NCBI GenBank assembly: GCA_037043015.1
Contig: CM073321.1
Location: 35,132,101 to 35,196,100 of the forward strand
DNA from: Bryum argenteum
Taxonomy: Eukaryota; Streptophyta; Bryopsida; Bryales; Bryaceae
Direction of reading: 5' to 3'
DNA: 64,000 bases
The translations under genes and the position numbers were made by a program. Positions 10,434-21,912 of the stretch are shown here, piece after piece. The notes under the pieces were generated by a model. It searched no databases, was not told the origin of the DNA, and saw nothing but the letters and a program-made list of their open reading frames with translations. Position 1 is the stretch's first letter. Each line of letters starts with the position of its first letter.

Positions 10434-13400
10434 TCAATCGTTGGTGCGGGGTTTAATCACCTGTTGATTCTCAATGTCGTACTGCGTAAGGTGCAGATCC
10501 TCTGGGTTGGAGTCCGGCTCGAATCTCACCGGGGCAGAGGCGCTGGAGTCAGGGACCGTTCCGAGGGAAGGCGCAGGGGCCAAGGGCGCCAGGGCCGGAG
10601 CGGGAGACGGGGGAAGTGTTGATGCAGGAGGCACCGGATTTGTGGCCGGGGATGGGGGATCAGGCATTGCGACGACCTGGTGTGTGGTAACTTCAGTGAG
10701 GAAGGCGGCGTCTGCACTCGGTGCGGCGCTGGCTTGGACTGAAGGGTTCCCCACAGGAGGATGAATCATTGCCGGAGGAAGGATCATCCCCGGTGGAGGG
10801 ACCATCCCTGCAGGAGGGATCATTCCCGGATGAGGAATCATCCCCGCATGAGTGATCATTCCCGGATGAGGGATCATCCCAGCAGTAGTGATCATACCGG
10901 CAGGAGATGGCATCGTTGGATACACGCCAGGTGCGTAGCCGTAAGAAGCAGCATAAGGCATTGCTTGTGCTTGTGCCATCTGCACACTCTCCACCATGGC
11001 TTGCATTTGCTTCTTCATATTCTCCATCATGTTCTCCATTCTCTTATTCAAGTCAATCTTCTCATCTTCGTGTTTCTTTATCACCCCGTCGAGGGTGCTG
11101 TAGACCTCGATGTACTTCGAGGCCTCCTGTGCCCTTAGTTTCTTTAGAGTGGCCGCAATCACATCGGCCTGCGGCTTGACGTCGGGCTTGGATGCCGAAG
11201 ACGAGCTCTCGGGAATCTTAGCCTGACTTATCTCCTCCAGGATAACTTCCCTGTCATGAGCGTGGAATTCCTGTCGCAGCTGAATCCTGCTCTCAAGCGA
11301 GGGTTCGTCCACGGCATCCAGATCAATGACAGTCTCGGACGCGGTTCCGAGGCTGTCCACACTTTGTGAGGTGAGCTTCTCGGCCTTCTCCTCCGCCACC
11401 TTGACCCGCTCTTTCAACGTATTGATGTACTTAAGAACTGCTGGAGGAAGGACTTCTGCAATTGAATCGACGATACGAGCAGGATCCCGTTGTTCCACAA
11501 GCACCTCTAGATCATCCGTGGTTGCGTCCAGCACTGGGACATTGGATGTTATTTCTTGCTCCACGCGTGGCTCCTGAGGAGTTGGCTCCTGGGACTCAAT
11601 TCCGTACTCGTCCCGAAGAGAAAGCGAGGGGTCAGCCATGACATCCTCTGAGTATTCTCCATGCTCCTCCTCCCTTCGCTGTGAATCCCCCAACTTGACA
11701 ACCGTACAAGCGTGCTGGTAATGTGCAGGGCTCGCATTGCCAGTCCATCTGTCGTCAATGCCGCGAATTTCGTACCCCTCATCGTCCGTTCTAGTCGGCA
11801 TGCGGATCTGGGATCTTAGCCGCCTCGATTGTTGCGATGAGGAGTCGCCCCTGGACACGGTAGCTTCCGAGTCCTCCATCTGAGGATCACCACCGCCGAA
11901 CTCGTCATCCGACTCGTGTTCCGCCGGCACCATCAAGTCGTTCGACTGGCCCTGCACAGGGTCTGCCTCGTTGTCGTCGCTGGAGTACTCTTCCTCTCCT
12001 TCCATGAACTCCGAGGGAATAAGATTGCCCTTTGTATAACGTTGTAGCGGCAATATCTCCCTTTTGGCAGCTTTAGAGTTTGGGATATCATCCCAACTAA
12101 ACTTGAGGAACTCCGGTATCACAGCTTCTGCCCAGTAACTGCATGCCTTGTAGGCCACAGCCTTGTGTTCGGACAGGTACCGCCTGCTGCCTACCAGAAA
12201 CGATACAGTTGACTTGCAAAGCATCTGTAAAAGGGCCGCACAAACAAGTCAGAACGTATAGTCCTCAGCGCAAACATTTGATTGAATGCGATGGTCAAAT
12301 GTTTTTGGGCGGCTGTCCAGAAACATAGTGCGATAGAGAATGCAAGGGGATGTGTGCATACTGCTCTATCGAACCGCTATGTAGAGCAGGCAGAACAAAG
12401 CGAGAGACAAATGTTTCTGGGCGGCCGCCGAGAAATAAGCGGGGTAGTGAAGGAAATTCACATCAATGGTAAGGAGGCACTTACCGCGCATGCCGTCAAT
12501 GCTTTGAGCCCGCAGAAGTACAGCAACACCGATCCACTGGGTCTGCAGTATTTGTCAAGGAAGTTCATGTAAACCTCCGTCCTCAACTCGCACCTCGCAA
12601 CGAAATGCCTATGATCGCTGCGATAGGTCTCGATGCTGTCGGCGGTTTCGTCCAGTGGTTCCAATTCTGAGAACGGCTCATTCAATCGAGGGGTTTCGGT
12701 AATATTTTCCTCCTCCACCATTCGGTCACACGTCTTAACTCTCCTATCCACGGTCTGGACGTACAGGATCCGAATCTCCTCTTTCGTGTTCTGAGGAGGC
12801 TCGCCCTTGCCGGCCTTGTACTGTACCGTTGTCTGATTTGTGTGGTTGGGGAAGTACTTGGATTTGATCCGCTTTACAGAGTCCGCCGTTAGTCGCGAAT
12901 AGATCAACATCCAAGTGGCGACTTCATCGAAGTGTTCTGAGAGAAGATCGACCAAGCTGCTCACGTACACGTCGTATCCTTGGTGCAAGTATACCTCTTC
13001 TCCGAGACCCGGCAGCATCCTGAAGTCGAGGATGCCAACCTCGCACATGTTGACAATGGCGGGGCCTTGGTCGTACAGAAATACCTTGCCCCCACGCCAG
13101 CAGAAGTGATTGTTGGAGAACATCCGTTGATCGCTCTTCCATATCCTGAAGGAATGGTCCGCTGCCCGTAAAGTGATCATGTGACGCACCCGGTTGTTCA
13201 ACATCATCCTTACCACGCTGTCGCTTGCCAGAGGCAAGGGGGTCCTGTTCTTCCCTTGCGTGATCTGATTCTTCAGCCATTCCTTCCCAACTACGCGCAT
13301 GGCATGGTCGACGTGGAATGTGCTGACGCTGAGGTACTTCTTCGCTACCCACCAGAATTGTGGAACAAATGCGTCGGAGGGGATGACTTGTGTCACCTTC

Positions 13401-16382
13401 GAGTTCTTGTCCTTCATGACCATTCCCATCACGATCTTGATGATCACAACTTTGAACTTCTTTCTCTGGATCCACGACTGCATCCGTTGGGCCCGGGTCC
13501 AAATGTTTGGAAATTGCTGCCTCATTATCCCAAGGTAGACCTTGGGATCATCCGCCAGAATGTGGTCTGCCAGCAGTACGAGTTGAGAATCATCAAGACC
13601 TACGAGAGGTCTCAAGAACGTCGACGAGATCTCGAAGTGAGGGTACTTGATCTTGTTTCCCCTGTCGTCCCGCAGATCCTTCAGCGGCTGCTTTGTGTCG
13701 GGATTGTGGAGCTCAAGTGTCTGGTACTTCGAGAAGACCTGAACCCACTTGGCATACGCTGCATCTGATGACATCACGAGCCGGATCTCTCCAAGGCTAT
13801 TCAAGACAATGTTCTGCGTCTCCCCCTTCTTGTTCTTCGCATTTCCAGCGAACTCCAAAGTCTCGATGGCTTGCTCTTTGAAGCGCTGCACAGATTCACA
13901 TGTCAGAAGGCACTGGATTGTAAACACACGCTACTGCAGTCTAACCCAGAAGCTTTGATTGTTTCAGCTAGGAACTTTCGTAATAAGCAATAAACGAAGA
14001 TATAGTTGTAGGCTTCAGAATACGAGATAGTTTTGGGCGGCCGCCCAGAAACATTTCTCGATAAATCTGAAGCTGCTGTTCAAGAAGAAATAGTTTTGGG
14101 CGGGCGCCCAGAAATATATTTCTTGTTAGTGCTTGAGGCTACAGAGAAAGAGGAACTAGTTCTGGACGGCCGCCCAAAAACATTTTTTGATAGAGCTGAA
14201 GCTGCTGTAAAAGAAGAAATAGTTCTGGGCGGCCGCCCAGAAATATTTCTTGTTAGAGCTTGAGGCTACAGATATGGAATAACTAGTTCTGTACTGCCGC
14301 CCAGAAACATTTCATCTTAGAGCTTGAAGCTATACATGAAGAGGAATTAGTTCTGAGCGGCCGCCCAGAAACATTTCATGTTAGGGCCAAAGTAAGATGA
14401 TGATAGCATTCGTACCTCATATGCCAGATGTTGCGCTTCTTCTTCCGATCCCTTGGCGTACTTCATGTTCTTTCTGCACATCTTGGGTCGGAGATGGTTG
14501 CACCAAATTTCCCGGAGGTGCATTACAGTCGCAAGAGCGGACCTCAAGTATGGTTGCTCGTCGTTGCCGTCGTTGCATTTGTACGACAGCGTGTGCAAGT
14601 GTGATGTGTTATCCGACCACACTATCTCGCAAGTCCATATCTTGAGCCGGTCCTTGATGCTCTTATCACTGACTTTGATATGTCCGTCAAGTATACGTTT
14701 AGCCGCTGCCCAAGTGTGTTGGCCGTTGATGATCCAAAAAAGACCTGCTCTTACGCAGTCCAACCAGCTCTTGGGCCTCGTCGATGTGTTTGGCATCACA
14801 GTCAGAATCTGCTTGTTGAATTGCAGAGTGACCATGTTCTTTAGGACTGCAGCAACGCCTGCTTGCTCCAAAGGCGTGTAGATCCTCCCGGACTTTGGAT
14901 CACATTTTTCCATGTCCCCGACCTCCACCTGGAAGTACCGCCGTTGACCGAAGATGTACATGTACTCGGCGTTTTTCTTGAACATTAAGTTTGCCGTTAC
15001 ATGTCCTTGGAGCTCCTCGTACAGTTGAAGCTCTTCTGCCTTGCCCGCAACCTTTTTCTTCGTCTTCATCTTCACAGACAACTTATCCGGAACCATGTCC
15101 GGGTTGAACGGAAGCGTGTTTGGGTACTCGCTCCATCTGCCACCTTTTAGATACGTCCCCATCGAGGTCTTCTTCACCGCGGTAATTGAAGCGGTTGCCT
15201 CGTCGACGACCGTCACGAGTTCTTCGGGGATTTCAGCTGCAGGTTCCTCGCTAGCTTCCCGCATTGGCTCTTCCGTTGCCTCGCTGGAGTGCCCTCTCTC
15301 CGCTTCAGTCGCCTTCTTCCTCTTAGAATTATTCTTCTTTGACGCCTTTACCTTGTCACGGGCCCTTTTACGGGTGGGAGCGGCAGCGGTCGACTCCGTG
15401 CCCTGAGTTCCGACGTCCTCTCCACTGTCGCGCTCGTTTGGGACAATGTCGGCCACACAGTCGTTTCTCTGAAACACGGTACGCGGTGGGGGCATTGTAC
15501 CTGCTCCGGGTAAACCAGATCGAGCAGGAGGGCGGCTACGATTTCCTGCGGCAGGCGCACTGGCTGGCGTCGTGGGCGGATCCCTTGCAGATCCAATCGA
15601 GTGCCTTGCATCGGTTTGGGCATTGCGAGATTCACCTCTGTGGCGAGTCCCCGAACCTTCTTCGACGGGCGTGGACGGAGTGTCCATTGCCGGAGTAGGA
15701 GTTCTTCGATGGTCCGCTCCCTACTGGATGTGGATTGTGGTGACGGAGGCACAACCTCCTTGCCCTTGGATGTCGAGGAGGGAGTAGAATCACTGGTCGG
15801 ATGAGGAGACATACAAGAGTTCCTCTGCAAGCGCTTCGCCTGCAGCTCTGTTGCTTTCCTGATTACCCCTTTGGCAGTCTTGAAGTCGTTGTTGATGAAG
15901 ACACGTAATTCCTTGTACTTCTGCAACCAATCGCCTGGGTTGATTAGCTCAAGTTTGTTTTGAAGGAATGCTTCGCAGGATGTTCTGTAGTTTAAATCCG
16001 TCAGTAGCCCCGAGGATATCTGTAGATAGTACATGTCAAACTCTGCACAGTCTTCGGGATAGAGAATGATGCAACCACTGACTCCTACATCCATGTTTAC
16101 AACGTCGAGGAAGACGTGACCTTCGTGGAGATGCATTCCTATCACTGTAATTATTCTGAGTTGTCGCCACTTATGAGAGCCCGCGGCGTTCTTAAAGCCA
16201 AGGCAAAGAGTGAAGTAGGGAGATCCATCTCCATCGTGCACTTCGACGGACCAGGTACTGTTCTTGGATACAAGACGCAATGGAACCTTCGTTTCTAGCA
16301 GTTCATTCCATCGTCCTAGATCTGACTCGTCTTTTTTAAGGTATCCGACTAGTGGTGGCGTGGATTCATTAAAGGACTCCAT
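10434..16382 (-). CDS. large three-exon protein: ParB/DGQHR-like segment, degenerate DNA methyltransferase motif, coiled-coil tail
   Basis: Likely exons on the minus strand are 16382-14416, 13885-12485 and 12224-10434. Introns 14415-13886 and 12484-12225 have GT...AG ends (the second donor is GTAAGT) and keep phase 0. Exon 1 encodes an N-terminal region of unknown fold, a Ser/Pro- and Lys-rich linker, then LFWIINGQHTWAAAK (14695-14740), which resembles the GxxR/DGQHR signature of ParB-like folds. Exon 2 ends in GSVLLYFCGLKALTACA, matching AdoMet motif I of N4/N6 DNA methyltransferases in position, and exon 3 continues with a FLVGSRRY segment like motif II. A DPPY-type catalytic motif is not visible, so catalysis is unlikely. 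Exon 3 then gives acidic stretches, coiled coil and GMIPHP-like repeats. Exon 1 has one frame change near 15690-15750 (lesion, error or tiny intron). Total is about 1,700 residues. The ATG at 16382 is tentative because AG precedes it. Confidence 0.65.
12296..12434. repeat. palindrome array B: two copies in intron 2
   Basis: The 260-base intron 12225-12484 contains TTTTTGGGCGGCTGTCCAGA near 12300 and TTTCTGGGCGGCCGCCGAGA near 12412, about 112 bases apart. Both are variants of the repeat found in the other arrays, and they are separated by unrelated sequence. Confidence 0.8.
14030..14378. repeat. palindrome array C: six 64-bp tandem units in intron 1
   Basis: Six copies of a TAGTTCTGGGCGGCCGCC-type palindrome start near 14030, 14093, 14158, 14221, 14285 and 14349, a period of 63-65 bases. 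The spacers also repeat (TTAGAGCTTGAGGCTACAG and GAGCTGAAGCTGC alternate), so this is a true tandem array. Five of six copies keep the right half CCGCCCAGAAA while the left half varies more. It occupies two thirds of the 530-base intron. Confidence 0.9.
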
Positions 16383-16440
16383 CTGCGCACTCTTCAAACG
16401 TGAACACTCACGTTACAAAGATGAAGCGCAAAGATTAAAT

Positions 16441-18262
16441 AAATCTGGACGGCCGTCCAGATTTATTTTTACTACCTTAATTAGACAACCTTAGTATTAG
16501 TCCTTATCTTCCACTGTCTAGTTCTAGACAGTCGTTTAGAAATATCTAGCATGTTTGGAATGTCATAGCCAAGTTTACTTCGACTTAAGAGGTCGTTGTT
16601 TTGTTCAAGACAAACTGCAACAGCTTATGTGGATTCTGTAGCGATTAGTTCTGAGCGGCCCTGCCCCGCTGTTTTTTCTGGGCGGCAGTTTAGAAATACG
16701 ATACATGTATCTTATTTCTAGTACTCGCAGACAAACTGGTATTGAATTAGATCTCTATCAGCTTCTAGACCTATATGTAGTTATTCTTCCTTATACGTTT
16801 GCACTTCTACTAAGCAGGTCTCAATTTGATTAAATTTGGGCGGCCGTTTAGAAAACTTGCATGTGATGGATGTTTTAGTTAGTGTTCACACTCCCCATTA
16901 TATAAATCCAATTCTTGTGTCGATTGTTTCTGGGTGGCCGTTCGTATAAATAGGTGTCGTATTTTTATTTGGAATCTCTTCCTCAACTGCGGATTGCACC
17001 TGATTTTCCTGGGCGGCCATCCAGAAAGTTTATCCCATTGTGTCATCGTCCATTGCGCTTATTATAGAAATAATTTGACTCTGATATTCGTGGTAATTTC
17101 ATTTCCTAACTGACGAGCACAATTCGATTTCTTGGCGCCAGTTCAGAAAATCTAATAGTTTGATTTAGCCTGCATTTGTATCTCAAATATTTCTAGCACA
17201 TGTTTTTTCTGGGCGGCAGTTTAGAAATCCAAGTCCTTACAAATCTTACTCTATAAATTTCTTAATCACATATGTTGAGAAAGTTGTTTCTGGGCGGCCG
17301 TTCAGGAAATATAGTCCCTTTAATCTTTCTGCATTTTTTATCTCATTACGCTTGAGAATAATTTTTCTCGGCGGCAGTTCAAAAATACGATACATGTTTC
17401 GATATCAATGTTTAGTAGTCGCGGAGAAACATGTGTTGACTGTTTTTCCTGGGCGGCAGTTTAGAAAAAGAAGTCTTTACATAATCTCTAATTGTGTTAA
17501 CCACAACTGTTGTTTAGTTTTTTTCTGGGCGGCCGTTCAGGAAATTAGTGGGCGGCCGTTCTGGAAATTTAGTTCTTCTTATCTTTTTGCATCGTTTCTC
17601 TCATAAAGATTGAGAACAGAATTTCTCGGGACGGCCGTCCAGAAGAATTAAGCCTCTTGTATTTTTGTTAGTTTAATTTCTCAACGAACTAGGTCAACTC
17701 GACTTCTGGGAGCCAGTTCCGACAACTTACTCTTAACTAGTGCGTTTTATATCGTAATTGCATAGGACAATGTTTTTTTCTGGACTGTTGTTTAGAAAAT
17801 TTAGTCTCTTCATTCTTAATGCATTTTGGAACCCACATGAAAAATAGAGCATTAGCATACTTACAATCATGTGTAACGAAGCATTATCAGATATCTTGGC
17901 CTCGTGAAATCCGCAATTCATTACTACTACCGAGGAGAGCTTGTTTTCTGGGCGGCCGTTCAGAAAACTTAGCCTCCTCACTTGCGCATTTCATTCCCAA
18001 AATGCCGAGGACAGCTAGTTTTCTGGGCGGCCGTTCAGAAAATTTAGCCTCCTCACGTGCATATGTTTTTAAATGCCGAGGGCAGCTTGTTTTCTAGACG
18101 GCCATTTTGAATACTTAGCCTCCTGACGCGCATTGCATTTCTTTAATACCGAGGACAACTAGTTTTCTGGGCGGCCGTTCAGAGAGATTAGCCTCTTGAC
18201 GCGCATTTTATTTCGAAAATGCCGAGGACTGCTAGTTTTCTGGGCGGCCGTTCAGAAAATCT
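16441..18262. repeat. palindrome array D: about twenty copies upstream of the ParB/methyltransferase-like gene
   Basis: A perfect 24-bp palindrome (16441-16464, core CTGGACGGCCGTCCAG) is followed by about nineteen variants of TTTCTGGGCGGCCGTTCAGA or TTTCTGGGCGGCAGTTTAGA. Approximate starts are 16670, 16836, 16926, 17009, 17130, 17204, 17286, 17363, 17445, 17519, 17547, 17621, 17704, 17774, 17943, 18020, 18091, 18163 and 18237. Spacing is mostly 70-90 bases. Between 17940 and 18260 the spacers themselves repeat (TTAGCCTCCTCAC, ATGCCGAGGACAG). The array covers the likely promoter or a 5' intron of the gene. Confidence 0.88.
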
Positions 18263-20027
18263 AAGAGGTTGATTCTACGATTGACCTAGTATACTGGTTC
18301 TTTTATCACAATAGCATTACTTATAAGCATTACTTACATTCAATTTAGTGCATTGGCATACTGGCAATCATGTGAAACGAAGCATTATCTATATACGGCG
18401 TAGATTTTAGTATTGAACAACAATTCCAATCAATTCGAATGAGTTCTTGAATCAAAACAAAGCAAATAGAATTCGGAGCTCACCTAAAAGAATGCGAAGT
18501 GAAGGCTGGATGTGCGTCCAGGCTGTTGTCGGTGAGTACAGTAGCCGTTCCTCAAAACTCTAGCGTTAACCGAGTGTACTACGACTCTCTCCACCACACC
18601 TCAGAATCCAGCAATTCGCACCCAGTTTCCGCACTAATTTCTGACAAACCACAGAAAAAATTGAATCAGCCGAATCCCTAAGTTGTACCAATTCGCAGCT
18701 ACTGAATTGGGTTGAACTAAAACACGCTATAAATACAGCTCAAGCAATTTCAATGCAGAAGCGCAACTTCAATGCAGACATCCAAAAATGCAAAAAAGAA
18801 AATTGCAACCTGATTTGAAATGCAAAAGCTGATTTGAAATGCAAAAGAACATGCAACCTGATCTGAGTTTCCATATGGTTGCTACATAACAGAGCAGAGG
18901 AGAATCTGTAAGAGCACCGGACAAAAAACATGCGAGGCCATGAAGATTGGTTGATCGGTAATCGCTATCTGCGGGAATTGTACGTTTCTACGTTTCTAAG
19001 ATACTGATAAAGTGAACATGCGAAGAATTTAAAATGAGCAAGTGAGCATCACTCGTAATTTAAAGCTCATGAAAAAATTCCACACACGAACACCGTTCGT
19101 ATGCACATGCTTGCTAACGAATGAAGCTACGTCTCACTTAAAGATGCATACGGAGTCATCGTTGACGACAAAAACTATGAAGGAAGTACTTCTTGTTTGC
19201 TACTTTTTCAAAATCATTGCAAGATCCAACGATCGTAGAATGACAAACCTAATCGTGTCAACGATGTAACGATCCGAGATTCAAATAATCGAAAAGAGGA
19301 GAGGAGAGTCCTTAGGGTTCTCAAAAGAAACATCATCATCAGCACAAACCCACCTGCCAAAAGCTCGCTCAGGCGAATTCGCCGCTCTCTCACGACAAAA
19401 GGCGGATGGAAGTGTGAAACTGAGGCAGCGGAGGAGTAGAATGATGATATATTCCTTGTAATAAGGCAAATGCAGCTATAAAAAGTTGATTCTCTGGCTT
19501 TGATGCACTCCCACTCCCAGACAAGAATTTGGCGGACTCTCCACCAGCTCAGTCTCCAAAACCTACATGAAAAGCACACGCATTTCAAGAGCGGCACTTC
19601 AAGCGCGAGTACTGCTCCAGCCCGCTCCAGCAAAAAACACTCGAAACGTGAAATGCAAAAGCAGAAGCGAAAACCCTGAATTGTGTTCAAAGCACAAACC
19701 CAAAACAGAAAATGAAAAAAAGCAAACATGAAGGACCGAACAACGCACAGACGGAGCTCACAGGGGAGGAGCGTACAATGCCGAAGACGGAGCTCACAGC
19801 GGAGGACGTGCGGAGCGGAGAGAAATAGGAACACGAAGACGATCAGGAAGAGGATCATGACACGAAGCGCAGACACAGGCGGAGGATAGCGCCGACGCGG
19901 GGAGCGCACAAAACTGCACCGACGAGGGGAGCGGCGGAGCACAGCAAACGAGGAGAAGAAGACGACAAATGAGAGAGAAAATGACGGCGGAGGGGGGTCA
20001 TCATGACCCACCCTCATCATTACCCTT
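18263..20027. other. no recognisable gene
   Basis: Frames exist but none looks like protein. The longest (minus, 19214-20047) is Phe/Arg/Ser-rich, arises from a purine-rich plus strand and runs into a hexamer repeat. A GTGAGC donor-like site on the minus strand at about 18482, next to the palindrome array, could end a non-coding upstream exon, but there is no further support. Confidence 0.5.
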
Positions 20028-20140
20028 ATGGGCATGCCCATACCCATATGCGGTAATGGCCATGCCCATGATCATGTACATGAGCATGGTCATGTACATG
20101 ACCATGCCCATGCCCATGTACATGATCATGGACATGTCAA
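20028..20140. repeat. CATG-rich hexamer microsatellite
   Basis: Imperfect runs of CATGCC, CATGAT, CATGTA and CATGGT alternate for about 110 bases. The sequence is low-complexity, close to self-complementary, and has no coding interpretation. Confidence 0.85.
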
Positions 20141-20556
20141 CATCACTAATTTAGGTATTCTTTGTTTTTTATTTTCCAAATTTGCAAGTTCACTAATTTA
20201 GGTCTTCTTTGTTTAGATCCTAATTTTGTAAATTACTTTTAGGAACTTTGTGTTCAACGTTTAGTATTCTAAGTCTAATTTTCTAAATTAAGTTTTTAGT
20301 TTTCTTCTAAATATTCCACATACTTAGTTTACGTGAAAGAATAGTACTCCAAGAAAGTTAACCTCGCCTTGATAAATACTTACTTTAGTCTTGTTGATAT
20401 ATGAATACAAAGATTGTTATTCTAAACTGGATTCTTAATTTCATATATATTCTTCAACTAAAATTTCTTGTACATGTATCTTTTAATGTTGATTTCATTG
20501 TCCAACTTTGTTACTAATATTAGTACCAGCCTTAAGTTTAACTTTGGTAAGAGTTG

Positions 20557-21006
20557 ACTAGTTTACGAAGGCTATTTGTACTCAAGTGACAAAGTTCCAA
20601 TTACTAGTTTACGAAGGCTATTTGTACTCAAGTGACAAAGTTCCAATTACTAGTTTACTAAGGCTATTTGTACTCAAGTAAAATTGTTGATTAAATAGAA
20701 CATCAACTATCCGAAAAATCAACCCTTTCGAGAAGACCATTCACCAAGTGAGTTCTTAAATAAATTTAAAATAATATTTTATAATTTTGTCAAAGAACAT
20801 CAAGAATCCAACTTATCAACCTTTTGGGAAGATAAGCCACCAACCGAGTTCTCAATAACATTTTATATTTTACTAAAAATATGATTAAATAGAACATCAA
20901 CTATCCAAAAAATCAACCCTTTCGAGAAGACCATTCACCAAGTGAGTTCTTAAATAAATTTAAAACAATATTTTATAATTTATCAAAGAACATCTAGAAT
21001 CCAACT
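20557..21006. repeat. two tandem duplications in AT-rich DNA
   Basis: A 55-base unit (ACTAGTTTACGAAGGCTATT and following) is present three times between 20557 and 20687. Then a block starting GATTAAATAGAACATCAACT at about 20690 recurs at about 20883, a period near 190 bases, with an internal AAGAACATC...GAATCCAACTTAT segment also repeated. No coding content was seen. Confidence 0.85.
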
Positions 21007-21533
21007 TATTGGTAAAAACACAATTTGAGCAATAACGTTACGCTTGCCTAGCTAGATTCCAACGAGAGTGTCAGGAGGAAAGTGATGACATACAAGATAT
21101 TGAGATTCTAACTCAGAAGCTGCAGCTCATTAGAAATTGGACTCACGAACTCCTTATTCCCCGTTATCCTCCTGCAACACCACATCGTCATCAATCGAAA
21201 CATATTTTAAGTGCCCGCCAGCCTCACATTCTCAAACAAAGGAAGAAATCATAGTAAGATTTCAATTTATTTACAAATATTGCACAAGATTGCACAAACA
21301 AAACAACGTAATAACAAAAAACCTTCAAATAAATCTGCACACGTATTGTCGAATTCTGCAAACCCTAGGCAATAAGACTCAATAAACTCAAACACTCGAA
21401 AAACAAGAAGAATTCACCGTTCATAAGCATGAAGCTCAAACAAGTTTCAAGGTTGACAGCAAGAGCAGCAGAAGATGTGTTTGTAGAATGAGGCTCACCA
21501 TTGGGTTTATATAGCTAACTGGATAAGAGACTG

Positions 21534-21912
21534 TCAGTTAAACGTGTGGTGGAGGGTGAAGCAGTTCGTGAAAGGGCCAAAGGAGGCCAAGTGTCCTCTT
21601 GTGTAATTGGTCCTTTCAAGATTTTTTAAGAAGGGAACCAATCACATGGGAGGTTCCATTCACAATATTACTGCCCATGTGAAGCGTCCATAATACTCTT
21701 GAGACAATTAAATGACCCTCTCACAGTTAAACGTGTGGTGGAGGGTGAAGCAGGTCGTAAAAGGGCCAAAAGAGGCCAAGTGTCCTCTTGTGTAATTGGT
21801 CCTTTCAAGATTTTTTGAAAAGTGAACCAATCACATGGGAGGTTCCATTCACAATATTACTGCCCATGTGAAGCGTCCATAATACTCTTGGGACAATCAA
21901 ATGACCCTCTCA
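21534..21912. repeat. 190-bp direct duplication
   Basis: The sequence starting CAGTTAAACGTGTGGTGGAG at 21534 recurs at 21724 with few differences through AATGACCCTCTCA near 21907. The two copies are adjacent and highly similar, so the duplication is recent. No protein resemblance was seen. Confidence 0.9.

Noticed and set aside
13181-13768. 195-codon plus-strand frame opposite exon 2 of the large gene
   Set aside because: Shadow of the minus-strand coding exon; the minus frame has splice-consistent ends and motif content.
10434-16382. Bacterial or phage contamination (ParB plus methylase)
   Set aside because: Two introns with proper GT-AG ends and phase conservation, plus the same intronic repeats found next to plant transposons, place it in this genome.
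16441-18262. CRISPR array
   Set aside because: Spacing resembles repeat-spacer units, but the repeats are palindromic and variable, the spacers are often repeated themselves, no cas genes occur, and the DNA is clearly eukaryotic.
19214-20047. 277-codon minus-strand open frame
   Set aside because: Biased Phe/Arg/Ser composition from purine-rich DNA, start in a hexamer microsatellite, no motif or splice support.
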